From contig PGXO01000001.1 of assembly GCA_002839185.1 (NCBI GenBank), forward strand, positions 124,001 to 188,000: a DNA stretch of 64,000 bases, written 5' to 3'. The notes under the pieces are model-generated. The model made no database searches. It was not told the DNA's origin and saw nothing but the letters and a program-made list of their open reading frames with translations. Within the stretch, counting starts at the first letter, position 1, and each line of letters begins with the position of its first letter. A program made the position numbers and the translations under genes. Source of the stretch: Synergistetes bacterium HGW-Synergistetes-1. Its GTDB lineage: Bacteria > Synergistota > Synergistia > Synergistales > Synergistaceae. Of this stretch, positions 56,684 to 63,735 are shown in pieces.

Positions 56684-56723
56684 ACATGATATTAGAAATC
56701 ATTATGAATGGAGTTGACCTAGC

Positions 56724-58739
56724 ATGTTTGATCCAAAAACAGGAAAAGCACTCGAGATCACACTGGACTTTCAGGAAGGTCTCCCGCCCAAAGCGGAATT
56801 CGAGCAGGGGATCAGAAGAGCTCCAAACAGGGGACAGGTACTGAACGATAAAGAAACGGTACTGGCTCTTAAAAATGCGCTTCGTTACATACCTGAAAAA
56901 TACCACAAAGAGATAGCTCCGGAATTTCTGCAGGAATATCGCGAGCACGGACGCATATATGGTTACCGTTTCAGGCCTCAGGGACGACTCTACGGCAAGC
57001 CGATCAATGAATACAGGGGCAAATGCACAGAAGGCAAGGCATTCCAGGTAATGATCGACAACAACCTGGACTTTGACGTAGCTCTCTATCCATACGAACT
57101 TGTAACATACGGAGAGACGGGACAGGTATGCCAGAACTGGATGCAGTACCGGCTGATAAAGAAATACCTTGAAATACTTACACCTGATCAGACTTTGGTC
57201 GTTCAGTCAGGACATCCTCTGGGCCTTTTTCGTTCCGATCCTGGGGCTCCGAGGGTAATACTGACTAACGGACTTATGGTAGGCATGTTTGACAACCCAA
57301 AAGATTTTACGAGGGCAGCAGCACTCGGAGTTGCGAATTACGGACAGATGACGGCAGGCGGATGGATGTACATAGGTCCTCAGGGAATCGTCCACGGAAC
57401 ATATAACACACTCCTCAACGCCGGCAGGAGCAAATTCCACCTTCCTGAAGGCAAAGGTCTCGCAGGACACCTTTTCGTATCTTCCGGACTTGGCGGAATG
57501 AGCGGAGCGCAGCCAAAAGCAGCAGAAATCGCTGGAGCTGCGTCGATCGTCGCTGAGGTTGACCCTTCCCGCATAGACACAAGGCACAGCCAGGGATGGG
57601 TCAGCAGGAGGACCAGGGATCTTCCTGAGGCCTTCAAATGGGCAAGGGAAGCAATGAATGAGGGCAAGCCACTTTCGATCGCATACGAGGGCAACATCGT
57701 CGACCTTCTGCAGTTCGCGCTGGACAATAATATCAACATAGAACTGCTTTCCGACCAGACATCATGCCACGCAGTATACGACGGCGGATACTGCCCGCAG
57801 GGCATTTCGTTCGAAGAGAGGACAAGACTGCTTACAGAAGACAAGGAAAAATTCTGCAGGCTCGTAGACAAGACTCTAAGGAAACATTATGAACTGATCA
57901 AGGCGCTGACAGAAAAAGGAACATATTTCTTTGACTACGGCAACTCCTTTATGAGGGCCGTCTTTGACGCGGGAGTCACCGAAATAGCCAAAAACGGAGT
58001 AGATACATATGAGGGGTTCGTCTTCCCCTCATATGTAGAAGACATTATGGGCCCGCTCCTTTTCGACTACGGCTACGGTCCCTTCCGCTGGTGCTGTCTG
58101 AGCCGCGATCCTGAAGACCTCAGGAAGACAGACAAAGCCGCTATGGACTGCATTGATCCCAGCCGCAGGTTCCAGGATCACGACAACTGGGCATGGATCA
58201 GGGACGCAGAAAAAAATAAACTCGTTGTTGGTACCCAGTGCAGGATACTGTATCAGGACGAAGAGGGCAGGGTGCGCATCGCACTTAAGTTCAACGAGAT
58301 GGTCCGTACGGGAGAGATAGGACCTGTAATGCTCGGAAGAGACCACCACGACGTATCCGGAACCGATTCACCCTACCGCGAAACTTCCAACATAAAAGAC
58401 GGAAGCAACATAATGGGCGAGATGGCCATACACTGCTTTGCGGGAAACTGCGCCAGGGGAATGAGCATGGTCGCACTGCATAACGGCGGAGGAGTAGGGA
58501 CAGGCAAATCCATAAACGGCGGCTTCGGCCTTGTGCTTGACGGAAGCGAGAGGGTAGACAGCATAATTAAAGCCTCTTTGAGCTGGGATGTTATCAGCGG
58601 AGTTGCCAGACGCGCATGGGCAAGGAACGAAAACGCGCTTTCAACAGTCGGAGAGTTCAACCGCAAGAGAAGCGACGGTCACATCACCGTTCCGTTTATA
58701 GCTGACGATGAATATCTGACAAAACTTGTAAAAGAATAG
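56724..58739 (+). CDS. hutU: Urocanate hydratase (long form)
   Basis: A 671-residue urocanase, close in length to the vertebrate-type enzyme and about 115 residues longer than the usual bacterial one (~555). The NAD+-binding region includes GLGGMSGAQPKAAEIAG (about 255-271); the conserved C-terminal block runs from GPVMLGRDHHDVSGTDSPYR to ALHNGGGVGTGKSINGG (about 533-600). It converts urocanate to imidazolonepropionate. GGAG lies ~10 nt upstream of the ATG. The cyclodeaminase gene follows 13 bp downstream. Confidence 0.93.
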   Translation: MFDPKTGKALEITLDFQEGLPPKAEFEQGIRRAPNRGQVLNDKETVLALKNALRYIPEKYHKEIAPEFLQEYREHGRIYGYRFRPQGRLYGKPINEYRGKCTEGKAFQVMIDNNLDFDVALYPYELVTYGETGQVCQNWMQYRLIKKYLEILTPDQTLVVQSGHPLGLFRSDPGAPRVILTNGLMVGMFDNPKDFTRAAALGVANYGQMTAGGWMYIGPQGIVHGTYNTLLNAGRSKFHLPEGKGLAGHLFVSSGLGGMSGAQPKAAEIAGAASIVAEVDPSRIDTRHSQGWVSRRTRDLPEAFKWAREAMNEGKPLSIAYEGNIVDLLQFALDNNINIELLSDQTSCHAVYDGGYCPQGISFEERTRLLTEDKEKFCRLVDKTLRKHYELIKALTEKGTYFFDYGNSFMRAVFDAGVTEIAKNGVDTYEGFVFPSYVEDIMGPLLFDYGYGPFRWCCLSRDPEDLRKTDKAAMDCIDPSRRFQDHDNWAWIRDAEKNKLVVGTQCRILYQDEEGRVRIALKFNEMVRTGEIGPVMLGRDHHDVSGTDSPYRETSNIKDGSNIMGEMAIHCFAGNCARGMSMVALHNGGGVGTGKSINGGFGLVLDGSERVDSIIKASLSWDVISGVARRAWARNENALSTVGEFNRKRSDGHITVPFIADDEYLTKLVKE

Positions 58740-58752
58740 AGGGGGGATATCT

Positions 58753-59382
58753 ATGAAATTTGAAAGAATGGAAATACGCGCGTTTCTCGACGAGCTTGCC
58801 TCGGATTCACCGGCACCCGGAGGAGGAAGCGTAGCAGCCCTTTGCGCCTCTCTTGGCTCTGCGCTTGTTTCAATGGTGTCCAACCTTACGATAGGCAAGG
58901 AAAAATACAAAGAGAGCTGGCAGCTGATGGAGGAAGTCGTCGGCAAGAGCGAGTCCCTGAGGTTCAAGTTCGTGGAACTGATGAACAGGGACACCGAATC
59001 CTTCAATACTTTCATGGCTGCAATGAAGATGCCTAAGGCAACAGAGGAAGAGAAGTGTATCCGCAAAAAAGCAATGGGAGAGGCTTCAAAACTTGCCACA
59101 GAGGTCCCTCTTCTTACTCTCGAAGCCTGCGTAGAAATGACTGAACTGGCTTATCTGGCAGCAAAAAACGGCAACACAAATACGATAAGCGATGCGGGAA
59201 GCGCTGCACTGATAGGAGAAGCTGCAGGAAAAGCCGCAGCTTACAATGTGAAAATAAATCTTCCCGGCGTAACTGACGAAACTTTTGCAGCGGATTTCAA
59301 AGCCCGTATGACAGAGGCCCTTCAGCAGCTAGGCATTAACGCAGACAAGACAACTGATATCCTTGACAAGGCACTGCAGTAA
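58753..59382 (+). CDS. Formiminotetrahydrofolate cyclodeaminase
   Basis: A 209-residue all-helical protein of the FTCD_C family. The start FLDELASDSPAPGGGSVAAL (about 10-29) is the signature glycine-rich folate-binding segment, and NTNTISDAGSAALIGEAA (about 141-158) is also conserved. It releases ammonia from 5-formimino-THF to give methenyl-THF, completing the hut pathway. GGGGGGA precedes the ATG. The formyltransferase half is a separate gene (54001-54924) on the other strand. Confidence 0.93.
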   Translation: MKFERMEIRAFLDELASDSPAPGGGSVAALCASLGSALVSMVSNLTIGKEKYKESWQLMEEVVGKSESLRFKFVELMNRDTESFNTFMAAMKMPKATEEEKCIRKKAMGEASKLATEVPLLTLEACVEMTELAYLAAKNGNTNTISDAGSAALIGEAAGKAAAYNVKINLPGVTDETFAADFKARMTEALQQLGINADKTTDILDKALQ

Positions 59383-59409
59383 TTTCGACCGGAACAACCA
59401 ATAATTATA

Positions 59410-59450
59410 GGGCTGCCCGGCCAAGACCGTGGCAGCCCTTTTCTTTTTCA
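59410..59450 (+). terminator. Terminator after the cyclodeaminase gene
   Basis: GGGCTGCC (59410-59417) pairs with GGCAGCCC (59431-59438), followed by TTTTCTTTTT. Confidence 0.85.
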
Positions 59451-59483
59451 GATCAAGAAAAAATATACTATCGCCGGATCTTT

Positions 59484-59909
59484 TTATCTGTTGATAAATA
59501 TTAACCCCGAAATACAGAGGATCATTCCAATGATGTTGTTCATCGTAAGGTTTTCCCTGTAGAAGAATACACCTATCAGTACCAGCGCGACTGCAAGACA
59601 TATATTGGCTACCAGTGATCCGATACTGATGTTCCATCCGACCTTGTACATCATTATGAATCCAAGCTCAAGACAGACTATTGCTGCGCCAAGCAGGATG
59701 CTGTTCCACCTTATCCCTCTTACGTCAATGGAAATATCCTTGAAGTGGCCGGTATAGAGATAGAGGCCCAGACAGACAGATGCTGCTATAAGGTATGTGA
59801 CAAGAAGCGAAAAATAAGGGTCCGCTCCGCCTGATAATGATTTTGAACAGATGTGATACAGAACATTTGAAAAAACGATAAATCCTATGGGCCAGTAGTA
59901 GTCCAGCAT
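59484..59909 (-). CDS. Half-size DMT-superfamily (EamA-like / small multidrug type) membrane protein
   Basis: A 141-residue protein with four predicted membrane helices (about 6-22, 32-52, 68-90 and 95-139). Its C-terminal half, AVALVLIGVFFYRENLTMNNIIGMILCISG, has the EamA pattern of a short acidic/Arg loop (YREN) before the last helix. Four-helix members work as dimers. The transported compound is unknown. GGGAGGA lies about 10 nt upstream of the start. Confidence 0.75.
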   Translation of the reverse strand: MLDYYWPIGFIVFSNVLYHICSKSLSGGADPYFSLLVTYLIAASVCLGLYLYTGHFKDISIDVRGIRWNSILLGAAIVCLELGFIMMYKVGWNISIGSLVANICLAVALVLIGVFFYRENLTMNNIIGMILCISGLIFINR

Positions 59910-60068
59910 TTTTCTCTTATCCTCCCCGGAAGATCCTTATCCTTCTCAGCCCGGTCAGAAAGTTTTGGACTCCCAGGCCGGGACCAGGATATCATAGATC
60001 AGACCCTTCCATTAAATCAACCGTGAAAAGAGCTATGCCTTTCAAAAAAATTACACTCAGTTTCACAA

Positions 60069-60117
60069 TAAAAAGGCAGGCGGGAGAATGGTTGATGTCT
60101 GCATTCCTCCCGCCTGC
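60069..60117 (-). terminator. serA: Terminator after serA
   Basis: On the minus strand GCAGGCGGGAG (60117-60107) pairs with CTCCCGCCTGC (60086-60076), followed by a T-rich stretch. The rest of 59910-60150 shows no other feature. Confidence 0.8.
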
Positions 60118-60150
60118 TGCCTACCGGTCTTTGATATTAATCAAGAAAAA

Positions 60151-61806
60151 TTACTCAGCCTCCGTAAAATCTATAAGGGTGAGCCAAAGCATGTCCCCGC
60201 TCTTTTCCAGTTTTTTTCTGATCGATTCGTCAATGTCGCTGTCTATCTCAAGCGCGCCAAGGGCAAGTCCGCTGTTGTCCTTTCTTCCAAGGGCAAAATT
60301 GGCAATGTTGATCTTGGACTCACCAAGTATATTTCCAATCTTTCCTATTACACCGGGCCTGTCGTGATTCTGGAAAAGTATGAGTTTGCCGTTGGGAACA
60401 AAGTCGAGCCAATATTCGTTTACCTTTACGATACGCATACGGCCCTCTTCAGTGATGGTACCAATAAGCGACACTTTGCACTTTTCGGCATCCAGTGTTA
60501 TCTCAACAGTATTTTTATATGTTTTAGGATCTCCAATGCTCTCTTCCACTGTCAGACCGCTGTCCTTGGCAAGGAGGGGAGCCAGCATGTATGAAACTTC
60601 GGGACCGCGGCTGACTTCAAAAAGGCCTTTAAGTACAGCGATGCTGTAAGCGCAAAGTCTGTTTGGCATTGGTTCATCCTCGCTGAACATATCTCCGCGC
60701 AGCATAATGTGGCAGCTCTGTACAGCACCGCACTCTGTTTCCGCAAGTTTGGCTCCCAGTATTCCCATTTTCCTTGAAAGCATTAGGAATGCTTTCTGGG
60801 CCTTGTTAAGCTTTTGCTCCAGAAAGGGGAGGTTTACGGCATGTTCGTACGGCTCTCCCCGCAGTGCAGCTATCATATTCTCTGCAGCGATCTTTGCCAC
60901 CTCTGTCTGTGCCTCTTCTGTACTGGCTCCAAGGTGCGGAGTTATAACGATCCTGTCCTCAATGTCTTTGGCAAGGAAGGGGTGACCTTCACACATAGGT
61001 TCCGCGGTATAAACGTCAAATGCTATCCCCGAAAGCCTTCCGTCCCTTACCGCATCTGCTGCGGCCTTTTCGTCAACTATACCGCCTCTTGCGCAGTTGA
61101 TGAGATATGCTCCCTTTTTGAATGCTTTCAGCATTTTTTCATCGATAAGATTCGTGGTATCAGATGTCAAAGGCATGTGGATCGTGACAACGTCAGCTAT
61201 TGAGAGCGCATCAGCAATATCTTCCCTCATTGGTATGCCCAGTGATTCGGCCTTCTTCTTCGGCGTGTAGGGATCGTATGCGATCACATCCATCCCAAAA
61301 GCGCGGCAGCGCTGGGCAACTGCGGCTCCTATCCTTCCAAGTCCGAGAACGAGGACCTTCTTTCCGCTGAGCTGATGGCCTGAGAATCTTTTTCTGTCCC
61401 ATTCACCGCTCCTGAGGGAACCAAATGCCTGCGGAACCTTTCTTACTAGACCCAACATAAGAGCCATTGTCAGCTCTGCTGCTGCAAGTGTGTTTCCGGT
61501 AGGTGCATTTATTACCACTACGCCTTTACGGCTCGCAACAGGAACGTTGACATTGTCCACCCCTACACCTGCACGGGCAACTACCTTCAATTTGACCGCG
61601 GCGTTCAGGGCCTCCTCGTCCATCTTTGTTCCGCTCCTTGTGAGAACAGCGTCCATTTCGGGCAGTTTTTTAAGAAGGTTTTCACGTGTCATGCCGACTT
61701 CTTCTATCAAATCAATGTCAGGAGCATCTCTGAGCATCTGAAGGCCGGCTTCACCGACAGTCTCCGCCACAAGTACCTTCCATTTTTTATTTTGAGCCAT
61801 GGTCAT
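60151..61806 (-). CDS. serA: D-3-phosphoglycerate dehydrogenase (long form with ACT domain)
   Basis: A 551-residue type I PGDH. The substrate domain carries RSGTKMDEEALNAA, the NAD-binding Rossmann motif is GLGRIGAAVAQR (about 155-166), with catalytic Arg in NCARGGIVDE (about 240), Glu in TAEP and His in TPHLGAS. An intervening allosteric domain and a C-terminal ACT domain follow (about 475-551), including HDRPGVIGKIGNILGE and NIANFALGRK, the usual serine-binding elements, so feedback inhibition by serine is likely. ATG 61806 has GGGAGGA at good spacing and shares one base with the preceding stop (TAATG). It makes 3-phosphohydroxypyruvate. Confidence 0.94.
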   Translation of the reverse strand: MTMAQNKKWKVLVAETVGEAGLQMLRDAPDIDLIEEVGMTRENLLKKLPEMDAVLTRSGTKMDEEALNAAVKLKVVARAGVGVDNVNVPVASRKGVVVINAPTGNTLAAAELTMALMLGLVRKVPQAFGSLRSGEWDRKRFSGHQLSGKKVLVLGLGRIGAAVAQRCRAFGMDVIAYDPYTPKKKAESLGIPMREDIADALSIADVVTIHMPLTSDTTNLIDEKMLKAFKKGAYLINCARGGIVDEKAAADAVRDGRLSGIAFDVYTAEPMCEGHPFLAKDIEDRIVITPHLGASTEEAQTEVAKIAAENMIAALRGEPYEHAVNLPFLEQKLNKAQKAFLMLSRKMGILGAKLAETECGAVQSCHIMLRGDMFSEDEPMPNRLCAYSIAVLKGLFEVSRGPEVSYMLAPLLAKDSGLTVEESIGDPKTYKNTVEITLDAEKCKVSLIGTITEEGRMRIVKVNEYWLDFVPNGKLILFQNHDRPGVIGKIGNILGESKINIANFALGRKDNSGLALGALEIDSDIDESIRKKLEKSGDMLWLTLIDFTEAE

Positions 61807-62951
61807 TAATCCTCCCTGTTCCAGATATTCCAGGCTTCTGCAAGGAAATCTTTTTTTAGAGTCTGTGCCATATCTGCAGCTCCGTAGAGTGATCCAAGGA
61901 TGATGCAGAGTTCTGGCCATCCCCAGTTGTTGTAGTGTGCGACCCTGATAAGTTCCCCTTTAAGCTTTCCCTGTCCGCCGGCTGTTTCAATCCCCATCGC
62001 GCGAAGTTTTTTACGAACCGCTTCCGTGTCACCTCCGGGATATTTGAAGGCGGTAACTCCAGGAGAGCGGGCCTCCGGGCATTTGACAAGAAGATCAAAT
62101 CCCATTGCTTCAAGTCCGGCAATAAGGGCGTCGGCGTATTTCCTTCTCGATTTGAACCAAACACCTGTACCTACCTCCAGTATCTCCTCCAGAGCTTCGT
62201 CGAGGGCATAGTAAAGTGACACAGGTGGTGTAAAGGGATTTGCCGGGGATTTTGCTTCCAAGTCTTTTTTGTGAAGCTTCAGATCGTAGCTGTAACTGGG
62301 GCATGTTTTTCCTTCAAGAGCATTCCAGGCTTTTTCTGAGAGCCAAACAAGCCCAAGTCCCGGAGGGGTAAGAAGTCCTTTCTGAGAGGCTGTTCCTATT
62401 GCGTCAATACCCCATTCCTGCGGAAAGCACTCCATAGCTCCAACCGAGCTGACTCCGTCAACAAGTATTAGAGGACGGTCCTTTTCAGGGATTGCTGCTA
62501 TTATTTCTTTGATCGGATTAACAACGCCTGTCGATGTCTCATTCTGAGTTATCATGAGAACTTTGCAGCCCGGATTGTTTTTAACTGCTTCAGCGGCAAT
62601 TGCCGGCATAACCGGGTCACCGAACTGCACATCAATATTGATGCCTTCAGCGCCTGTCCTCAATGCAATTTCACGAAACCTGTTACCAAAAACTCCGCAT
62701 GAGATCGAAATGAATTTATCGCCTTTTTCAAGAAAGTTGACCGCCATACACTCAAGAGCTCCTGTACCTGAGGATGGAAGTATTATTACCGGACCATCAC
62801 TTTTTAACAGTTCACGGAGATTCTTCTCGATTCGCGTAAAAAGCTCTGAAAAAGCAGGACACCTGTGTCCTATCAGCGGACGTGCACCCGCCCTCAGTAC
62901 TTCTGCCGGCAGTTCCACCGGACCGGGGGTCAGCAGATATTTCGTATTCAT
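61806..62951 (-). CDS. Class V aminotransferase (serine-pyruvate / alanine-glyoxylate type), probably in serine synthesis
   Basis: A 381-residue PLP enzyme. The start is LTPGPVELPAEVLRAG, the PLP-phosphate region is SSGTGALECMAVNF (about 60-73), Asp is in LVDGVSSVGAMECF (about 167) and the Schiff-base Lys is in ASQKGLLTPPGLGL (about 190). Coupling by one shared base to serA indicates that it acts as the phosphoserine or serine aminotransferase, as in lineages that lack classical SerC; the exact substrate is inferred. AAGGAGG lies 8 nt before the ATG. A serine-rich leader ORF and a terminator lie directly upstream. Confidence 0.88.
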   Translation of the reverse strand: MNTKYLLTPGPVELPAEVLRAGARPLIGHRCPAFSELFTRIEKNLRELLKSDGPVIILPSSGTGALECMAVNFLEKGDKFISISCGVFGNRFREIALRTGAEGINIDVQFGDPVMPAIAAEAVKNNPGCKVLMITQNETSTGVVNPIKEIIAAIPEKDRPLILVDGVSSVGAMECFPQEWGIDAIGTASQKGLLTPPGLGLVWLSEKAWNALEGKTCPSYSYDLKLHKKDLEAKSPANPFTPPVSLYYALDEALEEILEVGTGVWFKSRRKYADALIAGLEAMGFDLLVKCPEARSPGVTAFKYPGGDTEAVRKKLRAMGIETAGGQGKLKGELIRVAHYNNWGWPELCIILGSLYGAADMAQTLKKDFLAEAWNIWNRED

Positions 62952-62991
62952 TCATATTTCCTCCTTATTATGATGATCAAAATTTTGTAAC

Positions 62992-63023
62992 AAAAAAGGG
63001 ACCGGAAGAAATCCTCCGGTCCC
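62992..63023 (-). terminator. Attenuator terminator upstream of the serine-synthesis operon
   Basis: On the minus strand GGGACCGGA (63023-63015) pairs with TCCGGTCCC (63006-62998) across an 8-nt loop, followed by TTTTTT (62997-62992). It lies between the leader ORF stop (63051) and the aminotransferase start (62951), so transcripts that stop here never reach the operon. Confidence 0.88.
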
Positions 63024-63093
63024 TGAAACGCCTTGATGTTCTAGAAAATTTTAGTGATTTTCTCTATTCATCGGGTACACGTTTCGGGACCGG
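63016..63093 (-). promoter_or_regulatory. Antiterminator pairing in the serine leader
   Basis: The segment CCGGTCCCGAAACG (63093-63080, inside leader codons 32-37) is complementary over 14 bp, with one bulged A, to CGTTTCAGGGACCGG (63030-63016), which includes the 5' arm of the terminator. The two structures exclude each other. A weaker CGTTTC (63129-63124, codons 20-22) could pair with the GAAACG half as a protector. Confidence 0.75.
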
Positions 63094-63188
63094 CAAAGAC
63101 AACCAGAGCCGCCGCATGAGAAAGAAACGCCGGAAGAGAGAGATGATGACGAAATGCCTGAATAAGCAAAACATGCTGATCTTCTCAT
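63051..63188 (-). CDS. Serine-rich leader peptide of the serine-synthesis operon (putative attenuator)
   Basis: A 45-codon ORF with AAGGAG 8 nt before its ATG, not conserved with any family I recognise. The product has 12 Ser, 5 Gly and 4 Cys out of 45, dense in the middle (SGISSSSLSSGVSFSC at residues 10-25, with four consecutive Ser). Serine, and glycine and cysteine made from it, are the end products of the operon downstream. Ten Ser codons precede the antiterminator segment, so ribosomes stalled for lack of charged Ser-tRNA would leave that segment free. Its strong translation signals, coding bias and position are seen directly; the attenuation role is inferred. Confidence 0.8.
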   Translation of the reverse strand: MRRSACFAYSGISSSSLSSGVSFSCGGSGCLCRSRNVYPMNRENH

Positions 63189-63229
63189 TTTAAGCGCTCC
63201 TTTCCTGTGTCCCCGTTGAATGGTTAACA

Positions 63230-63258
63230 TATATACTCTCCTTTTGGTTAAATGTCAA
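63230..63258 (-). promoter_or_regulatory. Promoter of the serine leader and operon
   Basis: On the minus strand an exact -35 TTGACA (63258-63253), a 17-bp spacer and TATATA (63235-63230). The predicted start near 63223 gives a 35-nt untranslated leader before the leader ORF. Confidence 0.8.
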
Positions 63259-63290
63259 GCATTTCTTTAAGGCATGGTTGAACACAAAGG

Positions 63291-63396
63291 CGGGGAATTT
63301 GCAGCCTACGGCTGCGGTGAATTCGCGTCCTGCGGACGCTGGGGAATTTGCTCGCTTCGCATCGCGGAGAATTGCGGCCAAGGGCCGCGGAGTTTC
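63291..63396 (+). repeat. Array of four short hairpin repeats (forward orientation)
   Basis: Hairpin units at 63301-63315 (GCAGCC-TAC-GGCTGC), 63325-63339 (GCGTCC-TGC-GGACGC), 63350-63365 (degenerate) and 63374-63388 (GCGGCC-AAG-GGCCGC) recur every 24-25 bp. They are separated by GGGGAATTT-like spacers. The stems differ in sequence but keep length and pairing. Open frames through the array read GEFAAYGCGEFAS-like strings and are not genes. Confidence 0.85.
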
Positions 63397-63444
63397 AAAA
63401 TCACCGTCTTTCCCGAATGCTCCAATCGGGAACCCAGCAGCTTT

Positions 63445-63465
63445 GGATTTAGGTAGCATAAATCC
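63445..63465. other. Hairpin between the two repeat arrays
   Basis: GGATTTA (63445-63451) pairs with TAAATCC (63459-63465). The 148 bp between the arrays (63397-63544) holds no ORF I can support. Confidence 0.45.
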
Positions 63466-63544
63466 AGTCATAGCAAGAATATAATGACACTGGAACGCCG
63501 ATTGATGCACTCGGGGGAGACGATATAAAAGGCTTTCATTCCCC

Positions 63545-63613
63545 GCCGGATGGGTCTTCCGGCAAATTCCCCAGCGGCCGAAGGACGCGAATTCCCCGCA
63601 GCCCAGAGGCTGC
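63545..63613 (-). repeat. Array of three short hairpin repeats (opposite orientation)
   Basis: Units at 63545-63563 (GCCGGA...TCCGGC), 63574-63588 (GCGGCC-GAA-GGACGC, one mismatched pair) and 63598-63613 (GCAGCC...GGCTGC) are separated by AATTCCCC spacers. These spacers are the reverse complement of those in the array at 63291-63396, so the two arrays face each other. Confidence 0.8.
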
Positions 63614-63645
63614 AGTTCGGCCATTGTATCCCGGCAACTTCGCTA

Positions 63646-63674
63646 TTTAACCTTATCGCCATTAAAGGTATAAT
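63646..63674 (+). promoter_or_regulatory. Promoter of the MltG-like gene
   Basis: TTTAAC (63646-63651), a 17-bp spacer and TATAAT (63669-63674) lie 62 bp before the TTG start. Confidence 0.5.
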
Positions 63675-63735
63675 TCCTACGTGTGCCCGTCTGTCGAATA
63701 ATTGGGCAAACCGTGGAGAGTAAGGAGAGAATTTT

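Noticed and set aside
62882-63193. 103-residue plus-strand ORF
   Set aside because: It lies antisense to the leader and the aminotransferase start, has no good ribosome-binding site and has a low-complexity Arg/Lys C-terminus. The minus-strand signals explain the region better.
63291-63613. CRISPR array
   Set aside because: Units are 24-29 bp hairpins of varying sequence with near-constant spacers, the reverse of a CRISPR pattern, and there are no cas genes.
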